Of a stretch of 38,887 nt of DNA, positions 15,988-23,708 are shown piece after piece. Position 1 is the first letter of the stretch; every line of letters starts with the position of its first letter. Under the pieces are notes generated by a model. That model saw only the letters and a program-made list of their open reading frames with translations. It did no database searches and was not told the DNA's origin. Position numbers and translations under genes: made by a program. Source of the DNA: Clostridiales bacterium (GTDB lineage Bacteria > Bacillota > Clostridia > DUOD01); contig DUOD01000033.1 in assembly GCA_012838995.1 (NCBI GenBank), positions 1-38,887 on the forward strand, read 5' to 3'.

Positions 15988-17037
15988 TCAATCTCTAAGC
16001 TTTACTACCCGGGCGGCCATTCTTCTCTTATCATCGCTTATGGCGGCATAATGCTTTTTGGTGGTATTCACATCCTTATGGCCCAAAACATCTGCCACAA
16101 TGTATATGTCTCCCGTTTCCCTATAAAGATTGGTGCCATAGGTGCTCCTTAGTTTGTGGGGCGAGATATTCTTTAGCGGCGCTATCAACCTACTGTACTT
16201 TTTTACAATTTCCTGTACCGTCCTTGTACTGATCCTCGTCTTTTGCATGGATAAAAAGAGGGCATCTTCGTGTCCCGGCTTTGCTTGAATTTTTTTTCTG
16301 TCCTCTATATATTGAAGTAGCATGTCCCTCACTTCATCACCAAAATAGAGGACCACTTCATTGCCGCCCTTCCGGGTCACCCTAAATCCGTTAATATTAA
16401 AATCAAAGTCCGACATGTTCAATCCCACGCACTCGCTTACCCTTATCCCCGTACCCAAAAACAGGCCAATCATTGCCAAATCCCTGCTTTTTGTATGTTC
16501 ATGATATTTTTTTTGTCTTTCGGTAAGGCCTTCGCCCTTTTCCACCACATCCAACAACCTGGCAACCTCATCGGGTTCCAGCCTTATTATGGGTTTTTCC
16601 CTAATCTTGGGCATATCCACCAGCCTTGCGATATTTGCTTTTATTTTTCTTCTTTTATGTAGATAATCGAATAGGGAACGGATGGCAGCCAATTTTCTGG
16701 CTTTTCCGGTATTGTCATTTTTGCGGTTTAAATTGCCACGGGAGGTTTTATAGTAGGATAGGTGGTCCAAATATTTTTCAATATCTTCGGGTAGAATAGT
16801 ATCCAAATCTTCAGCCTGTATGGCCGATACCTTTTCCTTTTGTATTATGCCATTACTCAATAGGTATTGGAAAAATATTTTGTAGTCATAGGCATAGGCT
16901 ATCCTGGTTTTTATGGTGGTGAGCGGCTCCATGGCAATAAAAAAATCATGACAGAAGGAAGGGAGATCCTGAATCAAGTAACGCAACTTTAACGTATTTT
17001 CTCTGTGTAAGTTATGCTGATAATCATTTTTAGGCAT
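15988..17037 (-). CDS. XerC/D-like tyrosine recombinase
   Basis: This is a site-specific recombinase of 349 aa. The catalytic set is complete: Arg199 (GTGIRVSE), Lys223 (TRKGG), His294 and Arg297 (SPHKLRSTYGT), His320 (LGHKD) and the nucleophile Tyr330 (KKHYAAI). A SAM-like core-binding domain occupies the N-terminal ~130 residues. It is longer than XerC/XerD (~300 aa), with an extra N-terminal extension, so it may be a chromosomal recombinase specific to Clostridia, not the dif recombinase. GGAGGG precedes ATG 17037 by 7 bases. No cargo genes or flanking repeats suggest a mobile element. It converges on the LysM gene; a resolvase gene (yneB) sits at the equivalent place in Bacillus. Confidence 0.85.
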   Translation of the reverse strand: MPKNDYQHNLHRENTLKLRYLIQDLPSFCHDFFIAMEPLTTIKTRIAYAYDYKIFFQYLLSNGIIQKEKVSAIQAEDLDTILPEDIEKYLDHLSYYKTSRGNLNRKNDNTGKARKLAAIRSLFDYLHKRRKIKANIARLVDMPKIREKPIIRLEPDEVARLLDVVEKGEGLTERQKKYHEHTKSRDLAMIGLFLGTGIRVSECVGLNMSDFDFNINGFRVTRKGGNEVVLYFGDEVRDMLLQYIEDRKKIQAKPGHEDALFLSMQKTRISTRTVQEIVKKYSRLIAPLKNISPHKLRSTYGTNLYRETGDIYIVADVLGHKDVNTTKKHYAAISDDKRRMAARVVKLRD

Positions 17038-17111
17038 AGGTTATCCCTCCAAGCAAAAACAAATATATTTTACGTTAAACTTATCTTTCGCGCATAGTTG
17101 TAAATCCGCCT

Positions 17112-17555
17112 TCAAACGGCGTTTAGTTTTTTAATTTGCTCCCTTGCTATTTTATCGCACCTATTATTATAATCATTATCGCTGTGGCCCTTAACCTTAA
17201 TCCAGTTTATATTATGGAAGTTGTTCATACTTATTAATCTCATCCATAAATCCTTATTTTCAACAGGCTTTTTTGCTGAAGTTTTCCAATTGTTTCTTTG
17301 CCAATTATCAATCCAGTTATTTTTAAATCCGTTAATTAAATAAGCGCTGTCGCTGTACAAATCTACATAGCATCTATCCTTAAGACACTCCAGTGCTTTA
17401 ATGGCCGCCAATAATTCCATACGGTTATTGGTGGTATTAGCCTCGCTGCCGCAGATTTCCTTTTCATGATTATTATATTTAAGGATTGCCGCCCAGCCAC
17501 CCGGCCCCGGATTGCCTGAACATGCTCCGTCGGTGTATATGGTTACCTTTTTGAT
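17112..17555 (-). CDS. rnhA: Ribonuclease HI with non-standard start codon
   Basis: This enzyme degrades RNA in RNA-DNA hybrids. It is a full RNase HI of 147 aa: the reading frame upstream of the first ATG encodes KKVTIYTDGACSGNPGPGGW, the family N-terminus, with the first catalytic Asp in TDGA. The others are Glu in NNRMEL, Asp in YSDSAYL and Asp in NNRCDKIA. The first in-frame ATG (17420) would delete the first catalytic Asp, so the real start must be upstream. The only codons in the right place are two ATC codons (17556-17558 and 17553-17555), 5 and 8 bases after a perfect AAGGAGGG. The ATC at 17555 aligns with the usual Met. There is no in-frame ATG, GTG or TTG between the ribosome site and the conserved start of the protein. 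Confidence 0.8.
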   Translation of the reverse strand: MKKVTIYTDGACSGNPGPGGWAAILKYNNHEKEICGSEANTTNNRMELLAAIKALECLKDRCYVDLYSDSAYLINGFKNNWIDNWQRNNWKTSAKKPVENKDLWMRLISMNNFHNINWIKVKGHSDNDYNNRCDKIAREQIKKLNAV

Positions 17556-17613
17556 GATATAGCCCTCCTTGTTGTTTACATAAATATTATATGTTAACTA
17601 TTCATTTCTTTAT

Positions 17614-18426
17614 TTATCGGGGTTCCCCCATCCTCTTAGACTTTTCATAACAATTCTTGACTGCATTTATTATTGTCGATCTGAAGCCACCCTCTTCTAA
17701 AGTCTTGACGGCTTCAATGGTAGTACCGGCAGGCGAGCAAACCATATCCTTAAGTTTTCCCGGGTGCTCCTTTAGCTCAAGTACCATTTTGGCCGCACCT
17801 ATAACCGCTTGTGCAGCGAAAATATAAGCCTTATCCCGGGGCATCCCCCCCAGTACCGCCCCATCGGCCAATGCCTCTATATACATATATGTATAGGCCG
17901 GGCTGCTACCGCTAACAGCCGTTACCACATCCATTAGCTCCTCATCTATTACCTCTACCCTACCTATACTGCTAAATATTTGTTTGACCGTTTTTTTCTC
18001 TTCATCGGAAACATGTTCATTAAAGGAAACGCCCGTCATACCGCAGCCTATCAAGGCAGGAGTGTTAGGCATGGTCCGCACTATTTTTACATTGCCCTTA
18101 AAGAAGGATGCCAAGTATTCTATCGATATACCGGCGACAATTGACACCAGTACCTTATTTTCATCCATATAATCTTTAATCCCGTTAAGTACTTCTTCAC
18201 AGCTGTTAGACTTTACACATAGCATAATTATGTTTGTGTCATCAAGCAGCTTAAATAGATCGCCGGATATTGTTACCCCATACTCCGCAATTTTTTTTGT
18301 CTTTTTGGGGTCTATATCAAATACACGTATGTCATCCCTTGGTATAACGGATTGTGCTATTAACCCCTTTATAATGGCCGTGGCCATATTCCCGCAGCCA
18401 ATAAATCCAAGTTTAACGCTTTTCAT
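17614..18426 (-). CDS. proC: Pyrroline-5-carboxylate reductase
   Basis: This enzyme catalyses the last step of proline synthesis, the NAD(P)H-dependent reduction of 1-pyrroline-5-carboxylate. The N-terminal Rossmann motif is GFIGCGNMATAI, followed by RTMPNTPALIGCGMTG, and the C-terminal dimerisation signature is VSGSSPAYTYMYIEALADG with GTTIEAVKTLEEGGFR. The length of 270 aa is typical. AAGGAAGGT precedes ATG 18426. It lies directly upstream of rnhA on the same strand (59 bases), with no terminator seen between them. Confidence 0.96.
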   Translation of the reverse strand: MKSVKLGFIGCGNMATAIIKGLIAQSVIPRDDIRVFDIDPKKTKKIAEYGVTISGDLFKLLDDTNIIMLCVKSNSCEEVLNGIKDYMDENKVLVSIVAGISIEYLASFFKGNVKIVRTMPNTPALIGCGMTGVSFNEHVSDEEKKTVKQIFSSIGRVEVIDEELMDVVTAVSGSSPAYTYMYIEALADGAVLGGMPRDKAYIFAAQAVIGAAKMVLELKEHPGKLKDMVCSPAGTTIEAVKTLEEGGFRSTIINAVKNCYEKSKRMGEPR

Positions 18427-18519
18427 ATTTTTACCTTCCTTTTTGTCGTCTTCTTAAGATTTTTATAGATATCATAAACTATTACCCGCGGAAAAAGCAT
18501 TATTTTCAAATATAAACCA

Positions 18520-18548
18520 TTGACTAAAACATTTTCTTGTCTTATAAT
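18520..18548 (+). promoter_or_regulatory. Promoter of tRNA-Trp
   Basis: TTGACT (18520-18525) and a perfect TATAAT (18543-18548) are separated by 17 bases, 36 bases before the tRNA. Transcription should start near 18555, only about ten bases before the inverted repeat that encloses the tRNA. Confidence 0.85.
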
Positions 18549-18564
18549 AATACTTGCCGTTTGC

Positions 18565-18681
18565 GGAGTTGGCATTTATCCATGGGGGAGTAGCTCAACT
18601 GGTAGAGTAGCGGTCTCCAAAACCGTTGGTTGCGGGTTCGAATCCTGTCTCCCCTGCCATTTAAATGCTAACTCCTTTTTT
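18565..18681 (+). terminator. Terminator stem that encloses the tRNA-Trp
   Basis: GGAGTTGGCATTTA (18565-18578), just before the tRNA, pairs over 14 bases (one G-U) with TAAATGCTAACTCC (18662-18675), just after it. Six Ts follow directly. The whole tRNA is thus the loop of the terminator hairpin, and the 5' leader and 3' trailer pair in the precursor. Confidence 0.75.
18584..18659 (+). tRNA. tRNA-Trp (anticodon CCA)
   Basis: This is a 76-base tRNA with acceptor stem GGGGGAG/CTCCCCT, anticodon stem GCGGT/ACCGT around loop CTCCAAA (anticodon CCA at 18617-18619), T-loop GGTTCGAATCC, discriminator G and an encoded CCA end. It has its own promoter and terminator and stands alone between divergent proC and convergent purB. 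Confidence 0.97.
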
Positions 18682-18689
18682 GTTTGTAC

Positions 18690-20123
18690 TTATACCCAGA
18701 CGCCTACATCTATATCCAATTCCCCGCGATGTTTATCCAACAGCGGGAAAATTGTATTATCTAAAAATTTATCTACCTGCTGGGGTGCCCTGCCAATAAA
18801 ATTAATAGGATTTAAAATCTCTTTTATTTCAGCCTCGTCCATGTTAAAGGCCGGATCCTGGGCAATTAAATCCAAGAGATTGTTTTCCTTACCTTCCTCT
18901 TTTACCCTTTTTGCTGCCTCTATGGAATATCGCCTTATCCGTTCATGCAACTCCTGTCTGTCCCCACCCCTTTTTACGGCTTCCATTAAAATGTGCTCTG
19001 TAGCCATAAAGGGCAATTCTTGGTATATGCGGCTTTTTATTACCTTGGGATACACTACCAAATTATCGGCTATATTAATATAAAGATTTAATATGGCATC
19101 GGTTGCCAGAAAACTTTGGGCGATGGAAATCCTCTTATTGGCCGAATCGTCCAAGGTCCTTTCAAACCACTGCACCGAAGCTGTAACGGCAGGGTTTAAG
19201 GAATCGATTATTACGTACCGTGCCAAAGAGGAAATTCTTTCACTGCGCATAGGATTGCGCTTATAAGCCATGGCGGATGATCCAATTTGATGTTTTTCAA
19301 AGGGTTCTTCCACTTCCTTTAGATTCTGTAGCAGTCTAATGTCATTGCTGAATTTCGACGCACTTTGAGCTATACCGCTTAATACGTTAAGAACCATGCT
19401 ATCCAGCTTCCTCGGATAAGTCTGTCCGGTAACCGGATAGGCATATTCAAAACCCATCTTCTTACATACCAGTCTCTCCAGTTTTTCCACCTTTTTATGA
19501 TCTCCGTTGAAAAGCGACAGGAAACTGGCCTGGGTGCCAGTTGTTCCCTTTACACCCCTAAGCCTGATATTTTTTAACCTATGTTCAATTTCAATAAAGT
19601 CCATATACAAGTCCTGTATCCACAAACAAGCCCTTTTACCCACCGTTGTAAGCTGTGCCGGCTGATAATGGGTAAAGCCCAATGTGGGCATATCTTTGTA
19701 CTTTTTTGCAAACCTAGCCAGTTTATCAATACAGGTCAGCAGTTTCTTCTTAAGCAACAATAATCCATTGTACATAATTATTATATCGGTATTATCTCCA
19801 ACATAGCAACTGGTAGCCCCTAAATGAATAATAGGTTTGGCATCGGGACATTGAACGCCATAGGCATAAACGTGGGCCATTACATCATGGCGTACTTCCC
19901 TTTCCCTATCCTGGGCCAATTTATAATCTATATTATTAATATTTTCCTTAAGCTGCTGTATCTGTTCCTTCTTTATGGGCAAACCCAGTTCATACTGGCT
20001 TTCTGCCAAGGCCACCCAAAGTTTTCGCCATGTTGTAAATTTATATTCATCGGAAAATAGATAAGCCATTTCTTTACTGGAATATCTGTTAATAAGTGGA
20101 TTTATATATGTTTTATATGTCAT
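18690..20123 (-). CDS. purB: Adenylosuccinate lyase
   Basis: This lyase cleaves SAICAR and adenylosuccinate, releasing fumarate, in purine synthesis. The fumarase/aspartase-superfamily signature is GSSAMAYKRNPMRSERI (about residues 285-301), with TGTQASF and HLGATSCYVGDN earlier, the latter part of the substrate site. The length of 477 aa corresponds to the longer PurB form common in Clostridia and animals, not the ~430-aa Bacillus form. GAGGAGAGG precedes ATG 20123. It follows the aspartate aminotransferase gene by 11 bases, so the two are probably cotranscribed. Aspartate is also consumed in purine synthesis upstream of PurB. Confidence 0.96.
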   Translation of the reverse strand: MTYKTYINPLINRYSSKEMAYLFSDEYKFTTWRKLWVALAESQYELGLPIKKEQIQQLKENINNIDYKLAQDREREVRHDVMAHVYAYGVQCPDAKPIIHLGATSCYVGDNTDIIIMYNGLLLLKKKLLTCIDKLARFAKKYKDMPTLGFTHYQPAQLTTVGKRACLWIQDLYMDFIEIEHRLKNIRLRGVKGTTGTQASFLSLFNGDHKKVEKLERLVCKKMGFEYAYPVTGQTYPRKLDSMVLNVLSGIAQSASKFSNDIRLLQNLKEVEEPFEKHQIGSSAMAYKRNPMRSERISSLARYVIIDSLNPAVTASVQWFERTLDDSANKRISIAQSFLATDAILNLYINIADNLVVYPKVIKSRIYQELPFMATEHILMEAVKRGGDRQELHERIRRYSIEAAKRVKEEGKENNLLDLIAQDPAFNMDEAEIKEILNPINFIGRAPQQVDKFLDNTIFPLLDKHRGELDIDVGVWV

Positions 20124-20134
20124 TGTCCTCTCCT

Positions 20135-21331
20135 CTATTCCGTCAAATTTTTAATAAATTGCTCTATCCTGTTTAAACCTTCCTTTATTTTCTCCATGGA
20201 CGTCGCATACGATAATCTGATAAAATTATCATCCCCAAAGGAAATACCAGGGACCACAGCTACCTTTGACTTAGACAATAAAGCCTCAGCAAAATCAATG
20301 GAACTGTTAATTGTATAATCATCAATCCTTCTGTTGAAGGTTTTGCTGATATTTACCATGACATAAAAGGCGCCCATGGGTTTTCTGCATGACAAACCTT
20401 CAATACTGTTTATCTTTTTTACCATGTAGTCTCTTCTTTTTTGGAACTCTTTGACCATCTCATACAAACAATCCTGCGGCCCGTTTAAGGCGGCTATGCT
20501 GGCATATTGGGCTATGGAATTGGGATTGCTGGTTGCATGACTTTGTATGTTATTCATAACGGACGCAATTTCTTGATTTGAAGCCGTATAACCGATCCTC
20601 CAGCCTGTCATGGCATAGGCTTTGGAAACGCCGTTGACCACTATGGTACGGTCCTTTATTTTATCATTTAAAGCAGCAATGCTAATATGCTCCTTTCCAT
20701 CATATATAAGTTTTTCATAAATTTCGTCAGAAATTACGAAAATATCGTTTTTAACGGCAAAATCTGCAATATCCATCAGTTCCTCTTTTTTATATACACA
20801 TCCATTGGGGTTGCTGGGACTGTTAAGTATTAGTGCTTTGGTTTTAGGAGTAACAGCCCTTTCCAAATCCCTTACCCTTACTTTAAAAAGGTTGTCTTCC
20901 TTAGTATTTACAAATACGGGCACACCGTCGGCCAGTTTTACCAACTCCGGGTAACTGACCCAATAAGGCGACGGTATCAGTACTTCATCCCCAGGATTCA
21001 ATATGGCCTGAAAGATATTAAATAACGAATGTTTTGCCCCATTGGAGACCACTATCTCCGATGGATTGTATTCAAGGGAGTTATCCCTTTTGAGCTTATC
21101 GCATATAGCTTTTCTTAAAGGTAAGATACCGGACACCGGTGTGTATCTGGTATAGTCTTGATTTATTGCCCTTATAGCTTCCTGCTTAACATGAAGTGGT
21201 GTATCAAAATCGGGTTCCCCCGCACCAAATCCAATAACATCGATACCTTCTGCCTTCATAGCCTTTTCCTTTGCGGTTATTGCCAAGGTAATAGACCCGC
21301 TTATGGCTTGTGCTTTTTTTGAGAGCACCAT
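20135..21331 (-). CDS. aspB: Aspartate aminotransferase (class I, Ib type)
   Basis: This PLP enzyme interconverts aspartate and oxaloacetate with glutamate/2-oxoglutarate. The features are GAGEPDFDTP near residue 40, SPSNPNG, the PLP lysine in SKAYAMTGWRIGY, and the C-terminal RLSYATS arginine that binds the carboxylate. The length is 398 aa. I chose ATG 21331 (MVLSKKAQ) because GAGGAGG lies just upstream; an in-frame start 30 bases earlier precedes that site. Related enzymes also use prephenate or branched substrates, so specificity is inferred. It lies upstream of purB. Confidence 0.9.
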   Translation of the reverse strand: MVLSKKAQAISGSITLAITAKEKAMKAEGIDVIGFGAGEPDFDTPLHVKQEAIRAINQDYTRYTPVSGILPLRKAICDKLKRDNSLEYNPSEIVVSNGAKHSLFNIFQAILNPGDEVLIPSPYWVSYPELVKLADGVPVFVNTKEDNLFKVRVRDLERAVTPKTKALILNSPSNPNGCVYKKEELMDIADFAVKNDIFVISDEIYEKLIYDGKEHISIAALNDKIKDRTIVVNGVSKAYAMTGWRIGYTASNQEIASVMNNIQSHATSNPNSIAQYASIAALNGPQDCLYEMVKEFQKRRDYMVKKINSIEGLSCRKPMGAFYVMVNISKTFNRRIDDYTINSSIDFAEALLSKSKVAVVPGISFGDDNFIRLSYATSMEKIKEGLNRIEQFIKNLTE

Positions 21332-21377
21332 CAATTCCTCCTCTACCTCTTGAAATTCCACTGTTCGAATAATTCAT

Positions 21378-21406
21378 ATTATATCATATATAAGGCCTAT
21401 GATCCA
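21378..21406 (-). promoter_or_regulatory. Promoter of aspB-purB
   Basis: On the minus strand there is a perfect TATAAT (21378-21383) with an extended -10 TG, and a weak TGGATC at the -35 position 17 bases upstream. It lies 47 bases before the aspB start. Confidence 0.5.
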
Positions 21407-21459
21407 TCTTAAATGCCGAAAATTGCAACTTTGCAAATCTATTATTGCGAATTTGTTAA

Positions 21460-22290
21460 TTATGTTGCAAAAAAGTCTATATATTGCAATAAAGCCCGGA
21501 AATATTTTTCATCTATTCCGGAAGAGCCCATCAGCAGTTTCCCGTCCAACATGTCACCATGGCAATCGCTACCGCCCGTTATTACCCATTTATTGTCCAA
21601 ACACAATTTTTCAAGCCGTTGCTGAATTTCCTCTGTATGATTGGTATGAAATACTTCTATCCCCTCCAACCCCTGTTCCATAATTTCCAGCACATCAAAA
21701 TCCCCCTTTATCAGCCCGGGATGGGCCAACACAGGCAAACCCCCGGCTTGCTTTATTAATTTTGCTCCCTCCTTCGGTGTCATCCTTTGCCTCTGTACAT
21801 ATGCCGGACAATGCTCACCCAGGTATTTTCCAAAGGCATCAGCCATGGAAGACGCTACACCCTTTTCCATGAGGATTCTGGCTAAATGTGGCCTTCCCAA
21901 TGTGTGAGTTGCTTTTTTTACCCAGGATACCTCCTTTGAGATATCTATTCCATATATCCTCATTAAATTTTCGGCCATTTTTTCCGTTCGTTTATTCTTT
22001 AGATTTCTCAGTTGTTGCAGCCTTGCATTCAGACGCCGGTCCCTATGGTTAATAAAATAGCCTAAAATGTGTATTTCTTCGTTTTTATATTCCGTGCTAA
22101 GTTCCACGCCCGGTATAACAAAAATATCCTTTTTTCTGCCGTGATTAATAATGTCAGCCACTCCCTTAACGGTATCGTGATCGGTTAAGGAGATAGCCTT
22201 TAAGCCCACATCCTTGGCATGTTTTACAATTTCAGCCGGTGTTAACTTTCCATCGGAATGAAGGCTGTGAATATGTAAATCAGCATACAT
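21460..22290 (-). CDS. PHP-domain phosphoesterase (TrpH/YciV family)
   Basis: This is a metal-dependent phosphoesterase of 276 aa. The PHP motifs are all visible: DLHIHSLHSDG at the N-terminus, SLTDHDTVKG (about residue 40), ELSTEY (about 65), VLAHPG (about 196) and TGGSDCHGD near the C-terminus. Characterised relatives remove phosphate from 3',5'-bisphosphonucleotides or trim short RNA 5' ends, but the substrate here is not shown. ATG 22290 has AGGAG 7-8 bases upstream. It follows the dipeptidase gene by 11 bases on the same strand. Confidence 0.88.
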   Translation of the reverse strand: MYADLHIHSLHSDGKLTPAEIVKHAKDVGLKAISLTDHDTVKGVADIINHGRKKDIFVIPGVELSTEYKNEEIHILGYFINHRDRRLNARLQQLRNLKNKRTEKMAENLMRIYGIDISKEVSWVKKATHTLGRPHLARILMEKGVASSMADAFGKYLGEHCPAYVQRQRMTPKEGAKLIKQAGGLPVLAHPGLIKGDFDVLEIMEQGLEGIEVFHTNHTEEIQQRLEKLCLDNKWVITGGSDCHGDMLDGKLLMGSSGIDEKYFRALLQYIDFFAT

Positions 22291-22301
22291 ATATAAGTCT
22301 C

Positions 22302-23252
22302 CTATAGTACTCTTTTTAAATATCTAATATAATTCCCGTTGCAAATTTTTTTAATATCTGCTTGTGAATAATTGGCCTTGTATAATGCCTCCACTATATT
22401 ATTAAAATGGCTACTGTTTTCTATGCCCTCCGCCACCTGTTCAATGCCGTCGAAATCGCTTCCAAAGGCTATACAGTCAACATTGCCGCATATTAAGGAA
22501 ATATGGTCTATGTGTTTTAGTATATCCAAAACCGAGACCCTTCCATTCCCTAAAAACCGTGGGTAGAAGTTTATACCCACAATACCGCCGCTGCTGGCTA
22601 TGGCCTTTATTTGATCGTCGTCAAGATTTCTTTTGTGGTTATGTACATATGAGGAATTGGAATGGCTGGCGATTACCGGCTGGGTAGATGCCTCTAAAAC
22701 ATCCCAAAAACCCTTTTTTGATATGTGGGATACATCGATTATCATACCCAAATTATTCATTTGCTTTACAACTTTTCTGCCAAAATCCGTCAACCCCTGC
22801 CCTGAATCGTCCTCTAACACACCGTGTCCAATTTCGTTGCTGTTATTCCATGTAAGGGTTAAGCACCTAACACCTAATCTATAATATATATCCAGCATTT
22901 CCAATTTTCCCTCAAGGGCCTCGCCGCCTTCTATGGCCAACATCGCAAGTATTTTCCCGCTGTTTAGGTGTTGTTCTATATCCTTATAACAGAATACAGG
23001 TACTATTATTTGACTGTTTTGAAGAATCTGCCTGTAAAAAAGACCAATCATAATATTTACGTCTACAGCCGGGGACATATGTTGGGTCTTATCACCTGCC
23101 CATGCTGCAAAGAACTGAAGTTTTACGCCACCCTTTAACATATTTTGTATACTGTTTTGAAGAATGCCCCTATTGTCATAAAGGGAAGCACCTTCTTCAT
23201 ATATTCTGTAAAAGGTATCACAGTGCCCATCGATAATAAAGTTTTCCTTCAA
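22302..23252 (-). CDS. Membrane-dipeptidase family (M19) dipeptidase
   Basis: This is a zinc dipeptidase of the renal dipeptidase type, 316 aa, without a signal peptide, so probably cytoplasmic. Metal and substrate residues lie in DGHCDTFYR, LAIEGGEALEG, IDVSHISKKGFWDV, PVIASHSNS and FGSDFDG. The start is TTG 23252, with AGGAGG 8 bases upstream on the minus strand; no ATG is in a suitable position. Bacillota carry such genes as general peptide-recycling enzymes, and substrate specificity cannot be read from sequence. It lies between spoVS (with a terminator in between) and the PHP gene. Confidence 0.9.
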   Translation of the reverse strand: MKENFIIDGHCDTFYRIYEEGASLYDNRGILQNSIQNMLKGGVKLQFFAAWAGDKTQHMSPAVDVNIMIGLFYRQILQNSQIIVPVFCYKDIEQHLNSGKILAMLAIEGGEALEGKLEMLDIYYRLGVRCLTLTWNNSNEIGHGVLEDDSGQGLTDFGRKVVKQMNNLGMIIDVSHISKKGFWDVLEASTQPVIASHSNSSYVHNHKRNLDDDQIKAIASSGGIVGINFYPRFLGNGRVSVLDILKHIDHISLICGNVDCIAFGSDFDGIEQVAEGIENSSHFNNIVEALYKANYSQADIKKICNGNYIRYLKRVL

Positions 23253-23287
23253 ATGCTAGTCCTCCTAATTTCAGAGTGAACTATAAA

Positions 23288-23315
23288 ATAAACCTGCTTA
23301 GTTAAGCAGGTTTAT
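23288..23315. terminator. Terminator after spoVS
   Basis: ATAAACCTGCTTA (23288-23300) pairs with TAAGCAGGTTTAT (23303-23315) around two bases. On the minus strand it is followed by a T-rich run, separating spoVS from the dipeptidase gene. Confidence 0.75.
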
Positions 23316-23344
23316 AAAATTATATAAATTATTCCTTCACCATG

Positions 23345-23605
23345 CTACCTTGGCTCAACAATCAGTTTTATTGCCGTTCTTTCTTCTCCGTCAATCTGAA
23401 TATCGGTAAAAGCCGGTATGCATATTAAATCTAAGCCGCTGGGAGCTACAAAGCCTCTCGCTATGGCCACAGCTTTAACTGCCTGGTTTAATGCACCTGC
23501 GCCAATTGCCTGTATTTCGGCAGAACCTTTTTCCCGTAAAACACCTGCTAATGCACCTGCAACGGAGTTTGGATTTGATTTTGCTGACACCTTTAATACT
23601 TCCAT
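23345..23605 (-). CDS. spoVS: Stage V sporulation protein S
   Basis: This is a small Alba-like sporulation regulator of 86 aa, nearly invariant among spore formers: VLKVSAKSNPNSVAGALAGV and AIGAGALNQAVKAVAIARGF are visible. In Bacillus, loss of SpoVS alters septation and spore coat steps. GGGGGG precedes ATG 23605. The gene has its own terminator and a predicted sigma-H promoter. The order recA-rny-ymdB-spoVS is the same as in Bacillus. Confidence 0.97.
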   Translation of the reverse strand: MEVLKVSAKSNPNSVAGALAGVLREKGSAEIQAIGAGALNQAVKAVAIARGFVAPSGLDLICIPAFTDIQIDGEERTAIKLIVEPR

Positions 23606-23652
23606 TACTGTTTAAACCCCCCAAATACTTTTATTTTATTAGTAACATTATT

Positions 23653-23677
23653 ATTCTACATATAAAAGGAAAATCCT
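23653..23677 (-). promoter_or_regulatory. Predicted sigma-H promoter of spoVS
   Basis: On the minus strand, AGGATTT (23671-23677) and AGAAT (23653-23657) are separated by 13 bases, the same elements and spacing as the sigma-H promoter of Bacillus spoVG (AGGATTT-N13-GGAAT). The start codon is 48 bases downstream. The -35 overlaps a small inverted repeat (AAAAGGA-TTT-TCCTTTT) that may also act as a weak terminator for ymdB. Confidence 0.65.
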
Positions 23678-23708
23678 TTTTATATTTTATTTTTTCGAAC
23701 ATTTGATT

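Noticed and set aside
17112-17420. rnhA as a truncated pseudogene starting at ATG 17420
   Set aside because: The in-frame upstream sequence encodes the complete conserved N-terminus behind a perfect ribosome site; no stop interrupts it. A non-standard start explains it better.
18520-19083. 187-residue plus-strand reading frame that runs through the tRNA-Trp
   Set aside because: It would translate the tRNA gene and antisense purB and has no ribosome site.
23695-23708. CGAACATTTGATTT as a LexA box near spoVS
   Set aside because: Only the left half matches; the right half lacks GTTC, and it lies between ymdB and spoVS rather than over a recognisable sigma-A promoter.
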